NCBI GenBank assembly: GCA_964304625.1
Contig: OZ199840.1
Location: 9,362,001-9,426,000, forward strand
Length of the DNA: 64,000 nt
Origin: Kudoa neothunni
Taxonomy: Eukaryota > Cnidaria
Reading direction: 5' to 3'
The translations under genes were made by a program, and so were the position numbers. Position 1 is the first letter of the stretch. Each line of letters starts with the position of its first letter. Below are positions 11,911 to 24,010 of this stretch, one piece after another. The notes under the pieces were generated by a model. That model had not been told where the DNA came from. It did no database searches and worked only from the letters and a program-made list of their open reading frames with translations.

Positions 11911-12155
11911 CTATTTATCGATATGAATAGTAAGCTGTGACGCGGACGATTCACGAACAACTTCTTTTCCGGCTATATTATAGGGGCCTGAAGTGACGTA
12001 GCATCCGATTAATAACACATACCTAGAGAACAGAGCAGTAGCGGGCTTCAATCTTGGAGAAAAAGGAGTTGGATGGCCCATAAAGTTATTATTAGACCAT
12101 CTTGAAAATCCCCAAGTAACTTTATTAGACGCGAATACAATTTTTAAGGTGAATC
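11911..12155 (-). CDS. Possible immunoglobulin-like domain exon, C-terminal
   Basis: The minus strand from about 12155 to a stop at 11913-11911 reads VTW near its start and closes with SGPYIIAGKEVV then SSASQLTIHID. That order (a core Trp, a G-x-Y strand, an A-x-x-x-x-x-G turn and an alternating final strand) is the pattern of an I-set Ig domain, although the Cys normally two residues after the Tyr is Ile here. The 5' boundary, probably an acceptor near 12115, is uncertain. It may belong with the exon at 11595-11785 or be a degenerate fragment. Confidence 0.3.
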
Positions 12156-12542
12156 ATTGGAGCAGAAACAATTTTAATGAATACAATCAAAAAATTTAGA
12201 GTAGCACTAATTTTTTTTTCAATTAATAACAAGTCTTACACCACAAAATTTAAATAGCAAGAGTGCATGGCGAAATGTATTCGGTTAAGAATTTGCCCAT
12301 ATGACCACTCCTTTTCCGTTCAGATAGAAAAAACAAGAGTGCATGTAAATTCAAAAAAAAATAATTTTTTCGTCTTTTTATGAGTTTCGAATAAGAGAGT
12401 TAAAATGAGTGATATGTTTGTAGTGAAACTATAACACATAATATAGAACTTTACATAGAGGTTATTTTTGGTCGATCGGTACGTAAATACAAACTAATAA
12501 ATCCCGGACCAAATGTGTGACTTTCCAATAAACTATATTGGT

Positions 12543-14438
12543 TTAATGTTCCTTGTGAGGATTTCCTTGGCGAGAGTTGTTTTGATTGGAACCTTGGGGC
12601 ATATTGTCGCTGTTTGAGTTATTCTCGAGCTGGTATTGATGAAGGATATTCGACGTTTGTTGCAGATTGTAATAAGGGTTTGGCGGGAGCAATGTGGAGC
12701 TCATTTGTTGTTGCATTGGATTGCTATTGGTATTGGTTGAAGAGCCGCTGGCGCCACCGCCACTTGTGTTGTTGGTGCTGGCAAAAAGACCGCCACTAGC
12801 ACAAAAATTTCCCAGCTAGACAAAAATTAATACTCATAACGTAGCAGGGATTATTAGATGTTTACATTGGCCAAATTTTGTGCCTGATTCAGTGAAAGAG
12901 TGGCCGATGAGGCACCCCCACTACTTGTTGAGGGATTAGCCACTCCCAACGACTGATTGAGTTCATCCTGGGTCCCATATATGTTTAATATGTTTCCAAT
13001 TTTGGTAGAATCAAGGTTGCCTAAATAGTTGCGCAATTCCTATAGAAAAATTATTAATTTTGTCACAACATAAAAAAATACCTCATTTGAGATACCAGTA
13101 TTATTATCATTGTTCATTGTAGATGATGAGCCAAGGGATGAGAAAAAGCTGGTGCCGCTTGGAAAGAATTGAGATGAACCCAAATTTAGCTGATTGCTAC
13201 TGCCTCCGGTTGTCATGGAAGGATCAATATAAGTTGTCATAGAGGAAGATCCACTATTATTCACATTACTGCTTCCTCCGGAAGGATGACTGCTAGGGAG
13301 AGTTTGCATTTGGGTGGAGCTTTGGGACCCTATCAATTTACTCCCGGGATAATTAATAAGGGAGGGATTTTGATAGTTGAGAGGTGGCATTCCAATAGGG
13401 TTCGAAGGATTGGTGGTGGAGCCAATATTTTTTAGTATGTTGGTGTTGGAGTATGGTACGTAGGAGGGGTTCATGGAGCTAGAACCGGAAGTCATTTGGC
13501 CAGTGTGGCTGAAACTGGGGTTGATAAAACGATGTTGACCACCGGTGCTTGTTGTTGTGTAGAAAGTAGACAAGTTTGTATTATACAATGGATTTTGAAG
13601 TGAATATCCTTTAGATATGCCGAATACTTGTGTGTCCATGGTTGGACTATCAAAATCATTCATGGATTTGCTGTCACCCTTACGTCTTCTTTTTCTTGGC
13701 TTGTAGGTGTAGTCAGGGTGAAGAAGGTTGTGATTTTCACGCAATTTGGTGGACAACTAAATTCACACACACGCACACACACATATATTATCGATAATAG
13801 GAGTAATAATCAAATACAGCAACATATGGTTCCTTCTCGGCAGATGACATTCGTCCCCATTCTCTTCCCAACAATTTGCTGATCTCACAATTCAACAGAT
13901 TTGGATAGGCCATAGCTATTCGCCTTCTAGCTTGTTTGGACCACACCATAAAAGCGTTCATTGGTCGTCTCACATATCCCCGGTTATCCTCTTGTGAGGT
14001 GAGTTCAGCATAAATAGCTTCCTCATTGAAATTTGCTCCAATTGACGAGATTGCCGCCTGGACCGACTCTACCGATGGTAGCGATGAGATATTTGATGAG
14101 GGATTATAGTTTGGACTTAGAGAAGTAGGCTTTATTATTTCATAGTTATTGCTGACAGAATTATCATTATATTTATTTACAGTTGTGGCGGTATTTGAAG
14201 TGGATTGAGTTGGAAGGTTATTATATCGATTCAACGAATAGTTGATATTGTTGTTGTTGTTGTTTTGCTGATTGTTCCCACCTGTGGATGAGGGGTTATT
14301 GGAAGAAGTGCTGGTGTTGGTGGGTGCATTATTTGAGCCGGGAACATTATTATTGTTGATATTGCTGTTACGAGAAGCTTGATCTGAAGTCTTATTAGAA
14401 GACGTAAGTGAACTTGTGCTTTTGGAATTATTGTCCAT
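12543..14438 (-). CDS. Sox-family HMG-box transcription factor, four exons, about 580 aa
   Basis: Exons are 14438-13818, 13756-13082, 13039-12866 and 12815-12543, with introns of 61, 42 and 50 bp. The start is the ATG at 14438 and the stop is at 12545-12543. The HMG box spans about residues 155-233: RRPMNAFMVWSK, NCEISKLLGREW, AEKEPYVA, then after the intron PDYTYKPRKRRRK. This binds DNA in the minor groove in the nucleus. I chose the GTATTT donor over an earlier GT because it gives the exact family spacing between the AEK motif and the PDYxY motif. The flanks are long Asn/Ser/Thr-rich low-complexity segments. RRPMNAFMVW, ARRRIA and the AEK motif lean towards the SoxE/SoxF groups, but lineage-specific drift makes the group uncertain. 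The intron inside the HMG box is itself a useful marker. Confidence 0.9.
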
Positions 14439-16154
14439 TTTCTGTTTTCAAAACTACAGAAATCGTTGATTAAAACAGTGCACATTGGATCAATATAAAT
14501 TGATTGGTGATGCTATATTAGAGTCCTTATTTTGATTATTAACAAAATACAATGCTATTGATTAGGCAAAACTACAAGTCACCCCTTTAAATTATTCTAT
14601 AAATAGAATTCAATATATTCAGAACGATACAGAGATATTATGATGTTCGGATGAATAGACGATCAAAGAGAATAAGCCATTTGTTAATGTGTTTAAGTGA
14701 AATTAGGATTGTAAATATTAAATGAACAGAATCAATGAATTAAACCAAAAATATCCCATATTATTATATTATTAGGTTTAAGTCAAATCGACGATAGGAC
14801 CAACTCCCAAAATATGAGTTAATGCCACATATGTTTCTCATTCGGATAAAATGTATCTTACATTCACTACAATTTCTTTTCTGAACTACGGTAGAGTGGG
14901 TGGTCAAAATTATCACCACTCACGGAAACCTTACACTATCTCGCTATCGAAAGCAAAAATAGGTAGAGACTCGAAAAAACTTAGGTAGCTGAATAAGATA
15001 ACAATTGATTTAACAAGACCCGACCAGAGGTGTAACCGAATAATCACTCGATTGTTTCAAAACAAAAATCTACCAACTTAACAAATGGGTTTTTATGGTA
15101 CAATCAATTCAAACTAATAGATCAATCGATTGCGACAAAACACCATCAACAACGCGTCCAATTTATCGACTTGGTCGCCAACATTTAGATTAAATGGAAA
15201 CTAGCTAATTAGTATTATCCGTAGAAAGTCTCCCTCACAACTAGTAAGTGTTTGTTATCCCATAGCATCACCATTTAAACAATAAAATAACCGTTTACAA
15301 ATCAATATAACGAAAATTACCTATTTAGGAAAGTGCCACTCGTCCCTCTTATTCAGAATTTTATTGAGCTATTTGTTTCTGTCGCTTCTCGTATTCAAAG
15401 AACTTTGACGCCTATGAATTGTTTATTCATGAACTGAATTGATTTGTTCTATACCTTCTTACACCGAACACAATACACTGAAATGAAGCTGTGAATTTCT
15501 TTCAATGCAACCAATTAAAAAATTAATTTTTTCATACCTACTTTGGTGTCTACAGCAAATAGCAACTGGTGTTAGAAATGTGAATTTGATTTAGATTAAA
15601 ATCTCATAAAACGATTTGCCGCCCATATTTTAGCTGTCAATCCGAAGATATGTTTGGTGGGAGTTTTTTTACCGAAAACACTTTCAAAAATTAACCCTCA
15701 ACTGACTCAACAGCCATTCCAAATACGCCATGTTGTGTCTAATAGTTGTGGGATTATCGACTATTGTAGCAACATTCACATCGCTAATACCAGATTATAC
15801 CAAATGAATTAACGTATCACCCTACCACTTTAAATTATTATCTGATTCACTATTTCTAACCGATAACGGTCGGAAAAAATATAAAAAATAGGATTTGATG
15901 TTAATTGGCACGATTTCGAATTAATTCATCGCAGAAATAAATCAATCTCTTCAATCCTAATAATGTTATGAATAGAAAAACAGATTAAAATTAAAGTTGG
16001 AATTTTGGAATTAATCTCTCATGTAGCTGACCATCTAACAACCATTTCTCCAACGATGTATATTACATGTGTAAAATGTGTGCTAATATTGATAAAATAA
16101 TTCTTTTACACCTTTCAGTTTAATTGCATATTCATACATGAAGTTTTTTTAACT

Positions 16155-16285
16155 TAGCGCTGCGATAAAGGGTAAGCATGTACCGCGGAAAGCGCTACCC
16201 TAATCCCGCATATCAACCAAGGTAGTAGTTTTAAGCCGGCACATACACTCAAAGCTTAAGAAGATTTTAGCCGGCTTACTTTGTC
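16155..16285. other. GC-rich island with perfect 9-bp inverted repeat, unexplained
   Basis: In otherwise about 70% AT sequence this stretch has AGGGTA and TACCCT arms about 21 bases apart, two AGCGCT palindromes, and TAAGCCGGC paired with GCCGGCTTA across a loop of about 30 bases (near 16232-16280). It does not match a tRNA, 5S, spliceosomal or SRP RNA that I can recall. It could be a structured non-coding RNA gene or the inner part of a transposon end. Confidence 0.4.
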
Positions 16286-16893
16286 ATAAGTTAATCAAAT
16301 AATAACTTATATTTATAAAAATTACTTTTCGTCTCTTGGCCATAGATTGTCATTAGTTTGCTGCTGCATTATTTTCTCTCTATCTTCCACATGAAATTCT
16401 ACTGTGTGTACTGTGCATTCTTTTTCTATACGAATTGTCTAATTTCAGCCAAACAATTAATACCAACTAAATGAATATACTATTGAATGATTAAGGCTTA
16501 AATTGTACTGTCTACCTATGGAGAATAGATGCTCTTTTTCTAACTTCCGATTTAAATGAATAAATAGAGTTATTCAAATATCAGTAAAAGCTGATTATTA
16601 ACTCAACCATAGAAGCAGATGAATGATATTTAGTTCTATCAATTCGTTAACCTACTACAATATTTTGGTTCCACTATTGTATTATTTGTTGGTATAAATT
16701 TAGACCAGCATTCGAACAATAGCGATCAAATATCAAATAGGTTAAACAATTTATCATCTTAATCGCCATAAAAAATCGCATTCTTTAAGAAAAATATATA
16801 GACAAACAATCTATTCATATAAACAAACGCAAATTCAAATTTTTCATTTATTTCCGCCAGGCATTTGAGCTAAAACTTATTCTTTATATATTC

Positions 16894-16936
16894 GTATATA
16901 TATATATATATATGTGTGTATTATATATGTATATAA
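16894..16936. repeat. TA/TG microsatellite
   Basis: Simple (TA)n with a TGTG interruption, followed by more TATATG. Confidence 0.9.
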
Positions 16937-17047
16937 GGAGGAAAAACAGGATAAGGTTAATTGAAACAGTGGACTATGGAGATTTGTTTTTGATTGATAA
17001 TCTTCTAAAAATTAACAGTTAAATGTACATAATTATCATGAAATAGT

Positions 17048-18259
17048 TCAATTGGTTGGGATGAGGAATTTGACTCGAGCTGCGTCTGCAAGCAGAGCTT
17101 TAATTTCCAACTCGGAGTAGATAAGTTTCTGACATAGATCTTCGATACGAGTTTCCAATCCAGATTTGAGTTCATATCCATAATAATAAACAGTACCATA
17201 TGCAAATTTTGCCGTTCTTTTGGCAATACAAGTGTCGAACATATTTTTTCTATAAGCCTTCAATTTGTTGGCTTCTTCGACAATCTTTGGGTTTATTAGA
17301 AGAGTTTTTTTGAACTTTTTACGAAAATAATCATACACATAACGGTCAGCATAATTCAATTCGTTGATTTTGTCCTTAATTTTGTCGGTTAACGTTTCTT
17401 TTTTTGTGCCGTAACTTTCGTTCATATTAAAAGTTAAAATATCAGTGTAGGTTAGATTCAACCGATCCTTCAGAATGATTAAACTCTCATCAAAATACTC
17501 CATTATCATAACCAAATCAAAATCATTCTCCACCTGCTTGATTATATTGTCCAAATTTGAACGGTGCATGTCCTCTTTGTTGTAACCCAAATCAAATAGT
17601 ATCCCATTGACTAAGAGTTGCATGAGAGGCATTTTGTTGGTCCATTTCAATAACCTTTTGTCAAATTTTTTATCAAAAAATGTCTTTATAGGAGTTGGGC
17701 TGGTGCTCACACCAAACAAACTCCCAAGTCGAAAATATTCAAACGTTGATCTCCAACCAGTTACAGGGTCCCTCATTATAGTAAAATAGAACGTGGATTT
17801 CCTAGGGAAAACCCTTTCACAATTCGATCGGTCAAATCTCACATGCTCCATGTATATATCAAAAATTCCACTGATATCGCCCGTATTTTTTGGTATATAG
17901 TAATAGTTTGAGTTAAATCTCACAGGCCATACATGTATAATTCCCTTTCCATTCGTCTGCAGCAGCAATGGAGTCAGACCATTATTTAGAGTGAGTCTGG
18001 CCAATATATTGTAAACTGTGGAGGAGCCGGTTTTGTGTGTTTTTAGAAAGAAAATTTTTTTGCTGAGTTCTTTTCTCCACCCCAACGATACAACCATGTT
18101 GTGAGGTAATGTGGGGAGCTTTGTTCTAGAAAATCTCACCTCCATCATATTCACTTGGCTATTATCATCCGTTGAAATCGATATGTGGATTAGAATCATC
18201 ATCGCACATATCAAACTGATAAATATCAGCAGTCTGTTTGCTGGACTCGGTTTTTGCAT
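17048..18259 (-). CDS. Galactose 3-O-sulfotransferase family protein, single exon, 403 aa
   Basis: A Golgi type II enzyme that should transfer sulfate from PAPS to the 3-OH of galactose on glycolipids or glycans. The first ATG in frame is at 18259; the open frame extends 29 codons further upstream but without an ATG. Residues about 9-28 are one hydrophobic anchor after a short cytosolic tail. FFLKTHKTGSST (about 70-81) is the 5'-phosphosulfate loop and IMRDPVTGWRSTFEYF (about 161-176) is the 3'-phosphate segment, both classic for the Gal3ST family. Length is close to the usual 400-430 aa. There is no intron, unlike most neighbours. Which acceptor it uses (galactosylceramide, N-glycan or O-glycan) cannot be read from sequence. 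Confidence 0.88.
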   Translation of the reverse strand: MQKPSPANRLLIFISLICAMMILIHISISTDDNSQVNMMEVRFSRTKLPTLPHNMVVSLGWRKELSKKIFFLKTHKTGSSTVYNILARLTLNNGLTPLLLQTNGKGIIHVWPVRFNSNYYYIPKNTGDISGIFDIYMEHVRFDRSNCERVFPRKSTFYFTIMRDPVTGWRSTFEYFRLGSLFGVSTSPTPIKTFFDKKFDKRLLKWTNKMPLMQLLVNGILFDLGYNKEDMHRSNLDNIIKQVENDFDLVMIMEYFDESLIILKDRLNLTYTDILTFNMNESYGTKKETLTDKIKDKINELNYADRYVYDYFRKKFKKTLLINPKIVEEANKLKAYRKNMFDTCIAKRTAKFAYGTVYYYGYELKSGLETRIEDLCQKLIYSELEIKALLADAARVKFLIPTN

Positions 18260-18570
18260 TTGTTCAGCGTGCAACTTATAACTCCCTACACATATATCGC
18301 TGACAATGAAAGCAAACAACACACTTAAATGATTACATTCACACAATAGCTCATCACTGGTTGCTAATTGTGAGTTTTTGTCCCTATATTTGTTACTCTG
18401 TTACCTAGCAATGAGTAATTTGAAATGAATCTTTCAGCAATATTATCTACTCAATCAACATAAGATCTTGTGAAAAAAATCGAAAAATGCTTAATACGAT
18501 CCAATAACACGCAAAATCTATAACCTCTTGAGACTTGATTGATAATTCTTAATCCAATCTACCTCTCCTA

Positions 18571-18604
18571 TGCTATGCTATACTATACTATACTATACTA
18601 TATA
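18571..18604. repeat. TATAC pentanucleotide microsatellite
   Basis: CTATA repeated about seven times, with slight variation at the first units. Confidence 0.85.
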
Positions 18605-19344
18605 GTTCACTCTATACGAGTATAGATCTTACTTCTAATGAATCTCAATTTTTTTGAATAAAACTTTAAAATTACCAAATAAAAATTCTATTTTTTAATT
18701 TATAGACTATTTTCACAAAAAAACATTAATGTTTAATAAGTGATAAACTCCCAATCTCATAAATCATAAAGAACAATCCTCAATTTATTGTTGTGTAAAA
18801 ATAACTAGACTGAGTTACTTTCGTTTAATATTGTAATTTATAATCCCTATGCTAAGTTTTATTTGTACTAATTATCATGATAATTGTAAATTAGCACTAA
18901 ACATTGCCAATAAAATGAATGGACAGTTAGATATTAAAAATTTGACCATATACTACTAAATTTTACGAATGTATGCATACACAATAATGTTTACATACCA
19001 ATACTCTCGTTAAATACGTTCCATATGTATTATAAGCATTAAAATAATCAGCATAAATTTAGGTATCTTATAGAAAAACAACATTTTAGTTGGAGTTGAT
19101 CACAATAAACGCCATGATAACAATTTATTCCATTTAATATTTAATTAACTCGTCTCAAAAAAATATATATACCAAAAAAATATTCATTTATTCTTTCGAA
19201 AGTTTCATGATGCCAAATTACGTTAAAATCGTGTTACACAGCGAATCTTCTATAATAAGAAGATACTATCTGCGCAGAAATCGTGTTCTCAATACACCGT
19301 TAAAGAATAAATACAGTGGAAATAAATTTGAATAATAATAGTAA

Positions 19345-20111
19345 AGTCGAACTCCGTTTATCCGAAAATGTTGGGACCTGGCATTTGAAACGAGGATACT
19401 GAAATTTCGGTTAAACGAAGTTAAATGAATGCGCATGTGCAATGGCAACAAATTGTAGGTTGGTTGCATACTTTATTTTCCATTATTTAATGTTTGTTTT
19501 ATATTTTTAACAAATATTCTACTATATATATATATATATATATATAAAGTTATGCTAGTGAATACAATGTGAAAACATTAGTTCAAGTTACCGTAGTTCT
19601 AGATCCAGCGCAGTAGGCGCACGCATACTACAGATGTGTGCGACTTTAGCGCCATATTTGACTGATACATTCTAGATTTTAAAAATAGACTATTATTATT
19701 ATTAATTTCTTATAATTTCTTCTCAATATGGATATTGTGGGCTGTACTAATAATGACGACAAGAATAATTAAAGTAACAATGAGGAGTATTTTCCCAGAA
19801 TTCTCCTTAACGTTATTTAGAATTTCCTTTTTAATTAAGATATGCCTTATTCCAACAATTTAATATTTATTAATGATTGCACTCCGAACGTGAAACACTA
19901 TATTATCCACGTTGCATTGTTTCTATTAATCAAGCATAAACTTAAGTTGTTGAACAAATAACGAACATATGAATCAAAAAGTTGTTTCGGATTGAGGTTG
20001 CTGAAATTTCGGTTTAACAAAATTTTTTATTTAAAATCTACATCAGTTTCAAATAAATTTTAAAAAATCGTTCGGATAGCGCGATTTTTGGATATACGGG
20101 GGGTTCGACTG
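19345..20111. mobile_element. pogo-type non-autonomous element
   Basis: The left end AGTCGAACTCCGTTTATCCG and the right end GGATATACGGGGGGTTCGACTG are inverted copies of the CAGTCGAAC... terminal repeat common to pogo/Tc1-like elements. Each is flanked by TA, the expected target duplication. The 767-bp interior has no long open frame. A related partial copy starts at 21533. Confidence 0.65.
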
Positions 20112-20886
20112 TATATTATTAAAAATTAATTATGTTGTTATAAAAATTGGAAAATAAATTAAATTGTTGTTGTTGGATGATACCGCCATAGGCGGCATCG
20201 TTCCTATGTTCGGAATAATTCGTACATTAATTAATCACATATATATTCACTTATACTGTATTCGGCCAATAATAAATTTATCGTTGAGGCCCACATGGCA
20301 TTCTTAAATTGTCAAAAAGTCCTCCGCTTAGTTAATTGATATAAAACATATGAATAACCATAAAAATTTGATGTTTCTTGTCAATCAAATCTTCGGAGAT
20401 TATATTTAAGAACCTCTAATCTCTTTTATCATACATGACGCTAAAAGAATGACATAAATATCACTCACAAATACAAATTTCTCAGAAATTTTTTGTTACT
20501 TTCATGAAATTATAAGAGAATTTTTGTATAATACATAAATCATTGAATATAATTTTCACTCTCCTAACACCTGCATTGGCGGCTCGTGATCTAAATTAGT
20601 GGGGGTGCTGCAACGCAATAAAAATGTTTTGTAATCGTTCTTTAAATTGAATAAATTTCTGATGAGGAAACAACCAATTGCTTTTAAACCAATTATAATA
20701 TCAAGAAGAGCACTAAAACGGAGATACAACAACATGGTTATTGCGCATTTTTAGAAATAGTGTCAACAATTCAAAATATACAAATTAAATATACATACAA
20801 ATATAATTATAAAATTGAGAAATAATTGTGTTAATAGAATCAAAAATATTTGCATACTTTATTCCCGGTGACTTAAGATTTTATCG

Positions 20887-21115
20887 CAAAACTCTTAGAA
20901 AAAAACTCAAACTACTCGATATAAGAGTGAAAGAATGGATCGAACTTTCGAGAACAAGAAATACAAAGCTGTCCAGTGAGTACAATAAAATAGGAAAATA
21001 AATTAGCCAACGACATAACTGTCTGTCGAAGGCAGTTCCATGAGGTTGCTTCGAGAGTTGGTCTAAAAATGAACAAATTAAATAGAAAATCCAAAAGAAA
21101 TTAATCAATTATTCA
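20887..21115 (+). mobile_element. Possible pogo/Tigger transposase DNA-binding domain relic
   Basis: The plus strand reads RVKEWIELSRTRNTKLS, then, after a possible GTGAGT...TTAG intron of about 31 bp, TNDITVCRRQFHEVASRVGLK. The pattern V-x-E-W, R, N, then I, R/A, A-S-R-V-G resembles the CENP-B type helix-turn-helix that starts pogo-family transposases. It lies between two pogo-type repeats, which supports the reading. No catalytic domain follows. Confidence 0.35.
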
Positions 21116-21532
21116 AGGTCTATGACACCGAAATGTTGAGTCACATTTCAAAAGTTAAATTTAGCTCGTATTAAGAAAAATTCGATGTTTAACATATTTT
21201 TTCGCACCTTTTAACATTCTATTAGAATTCTGCAAAAGAGTACAATTATATACGAAAAACATGCGACCTCAAGGAGGTATCTATTCCGCTCAATTTAATA
21301 TTTGCCTTCAATCAATAGTTTCATTTATTTAATTGAGACCATTTATTCAGAGTAATCTATATCATATTTCCGATTGAGATTTTTAACGTATAGACTTTAA
21401 AAATAAATAATTATTTCGATTTCGCTATTACGTAACGATTTTTTGATTTTAATCTTATATCCCTTTGTCGCCTTTCTAAAATATACAAAGTAACAAAATC
21501 ACAACAAAGTATTGATTCATAAAATTGAAATA

Positions 21533-21800
21533 CAGTCGAATCTCGTCAATCCAAAAATGTTGGGACGTGGCATTTCCCTTTTGGATACCGAAATTTAAGC
21601 TAAACGAATTCGGCATATGCACATGTGCGAAGGGAAAAATTGTAGGTTGGTTACACATTTTATGTTTTTAATTACTCTATGTTTATTTTATATTTTTAAA
21701 AACAATTCTACTATATATAAGTTTCAATAGCTGATACAATGTGAAAACGTTATTTTGAGATATAGCACTTCTAGATCCAACGTAGTAGGCGCCAGGCTAA
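21533..21800 (+). repeat. Partial pogo-type repeat related to 19345-20111
   Basis: It begins TACAGTCGAATCTCGTCAAT and shares blocks with the first copy: AAAATGTTGGGAC, AATTGTAGGTTGGTT, ACAATGTGAAAAC and TTCTAGATCCA. The right end is missing. The following sequence (21810-22040) shares a diffuse repeat with 28020-28240 (ACAACG then TTATTGCGCA or TTATTGCTCA). Confidence 0.6.
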
Positions 21801-23211
21801 ATTACAGCATACGGTCAACAACGGTTATTGCTCACTTTTTGGGGGAATGAAATATTAAACTCGATTATTTTTCTTAAAACAAATGAAATAACGTTTAATT
21901 TTTTCAAAAAATTGTTATAAAAATATATTTCTAGGTAAATTTTACAATTTTAGATATTCTATCCATCACTGGGTAGAAATCAGTCAATCCTTTTGGATTT
22001 TAAGTTAAAATGTTCAGCGTGTTTCTGAGACAGTATTCTTCAGTTTCTCCACGTTTAATACGTACGTGATGTGGTCATTTTCATTTCAAATAGATGAATT
22101 GTTCTTATAAAAATTAAAACCAGATTCTATAATTTCACATTTTATCCATAATCTAACGGATTAATAATGATATAACAACCTTATTGGATTTATTAAAACT
22201 TTAAAAGTTGAGAATTAAAGATAAGCTTGATAATCTTGTGTATCAAGAATGATGTTCTTTCCGAATTAATTGCGAGAAATTTTTATTTTAACTCTAATTT
22301 TTGGAATTAAATTATTAACAGATTTGGATTTACCAAGGTTCGGTCGGTTAAGAAAAAGCCAAAGATATACGTAAGAACCATGGCATATATTTATGCGCGC
22401 GCATTTTACAATGAAGTTGTTATTTTACGTTTAATTAAATTTTGAAATTTGTGATTACATTATATATAATCCTTTATATTTATATTCATTTTAATGTATT
22501 AACAATGATACAATTAGATATTATTACAGTTGAAAAACGTAATCAAATATTTTTATAAAAAACGGTTTTAATAATATTAATTTTTAGTTATCACATAAAA
22601 AACCTGATAATTAAGTCAAAAAAATGCAATTCGTTTCAATATATTATTCTCTTTTTAATATTTATCATTTATAATTGTAGGCATGTTATCAGAATTTAAA
22701 AACAATTTTACTTACACTATTAATATTTTAAAATTTTTACAATTCAACATCCTTTTCAATAATCAATAATGATGTTTTAGTTTATAAATTTTTTTTGCGA
22801 TTTTCTCGTACTAAATTTAAAAGGTATTTAATTTTAATGGAAGATATTTACCTTCGGATTTTTTAAACCGTTGTTTCACACATTGTAGTAACACAAATTT
22901 ATACGTCATTTATAATAAAAAATATCAAACCTACAATATATTTATTATAAAAATGTTTAGCGTAATTATTAAACATTTTCGGAGTTACTTATTTTCATCA
23001 TAATGACAATCAAACTTGCTTACAATATAACATTGTGCAATGTAATTTTTATCCTAATTGTTTATAATCTACTTTATTGATGAAAGTCTTATTTTCCCAA
23101 CGAAAAATTACACTGATTCATCGAAAACTTAAATTATTTTGTATTGATACTTAACGAGAATTAAGAATATCCTCGATGCATTTGGATGCTTAACTGTCAC
23201 CCAAAAAATAA

Positions 23212-23524
23212 ATGAAACTAAATTTATATTCTGTTTTTAAAACAATATTCACTTTAGAAAATATTTCTCAAATAATGTTAGATTATGGATATTTTCGACA
23301 GGATTTATTTTATACTATTAAATGTTTCCTCAAGATATCTCAAGAAAGAAATCGCATAGTTCTAGAAGAAATCATATGCGAGAATGTAGAGGAAGGTTCC
23401 ATTATTTGTACCTATATTTGGGCAGATACAACCGCGACCAATAAATATCCAGACAGTCTTGCTGAATACGTGACCGATTTATTGTATCGAAGAAAATATT
23501 CTGGAAAAGAAATTAGCACATTTT
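23212..23524 (+). CDS. Possible exon of an unknown gene, about 104 codons with splice donor
   Basis: The frame from the ATG at 23212 is coding-like (acidic and basic helices, for example YGYFRQDLFYTIKCFLKI and SLAEYVTDLLYRRKYSGKE). It reaches a consensus donor TTTT-GTAAGT at 23525; without splicing it stops 9 codons later. No paralogue of this exon lies upstream of the two other integrin-like genes, so it is not part of that duplicated unit. The next exon was not found and no family is recognised. Confidence 0.35.
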
Positions 23525-24010
23525 GTAAGTATATAATGAATTTATATACAGTTTAAATATTTTTTACGATTTTTAACGAGTGCGAATTTTTTTGCCCGAG
23601 GACAGACACATACCGTAATACGTCCTTGATTACGTCTCATGAGTGTTTTATAAATTAACGGAGAGTCAAGTATAATCATAAATGAGATAAAAAATATTAT
23701 CAGTCGATTAATTATATTATTTGTATAGAAGTTTTGTAGAATTTAAAAAATAAAACAAAAATTTAAAGTATTGTGAAAAAAATCATCGGTTTCTTAGTTA
23801 TTTACGTTGAAGTATAAAAATGCCTTAGCTTCAGATAGTACAAATATTTATAAATAATATAAATTATCAATATTATAAATAATGTTACAACAATGAGAAA
23901 TTAAGCGTGCTTAGTAACTTTTAATATATAATATTCAGATAATATATTTTTATCCGATTATAATTTAATTTTAGTTTACATTTTAGTGTTCTATTTAAAA
24001 ACATTCTTTG

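Larger units (their letters stand above)
14439..17047. other. Intergenic between Sox and Gal3ST
   Basis: This is the upstream flank of the Sox gene, so its promoter and enhancers should lie here, but no motif can be assigned. A GC-rich island (16155-16285) and a TA/TG microsatellite (16894-16936) are listed separately. No coding exon is recognised. Confidence 0.5.

Noticed and set aside
14622-14635. GAACGATACAGAGA, identical to a 14-nt stretch of U6 snRNA including the ACAGAGA box
   Set aside because: The sequence on both sides does not continue as U6 (no GATTAGCATGG, no U-tail), so a chance match or tiny relic is likelier than an RNA gene.
18260-18346. 29-residue N-terminal extension of the Gal3ST
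   Set aside because: The extension has no ATG; the first Met lies just before the membrane anchor, as usual for the family.
20188-20202. Short CCGCC-ATA-GGCGG hairpin
   Set aside because: A 5-bp stem with a 3-base loop is too common to interpret without more copies.
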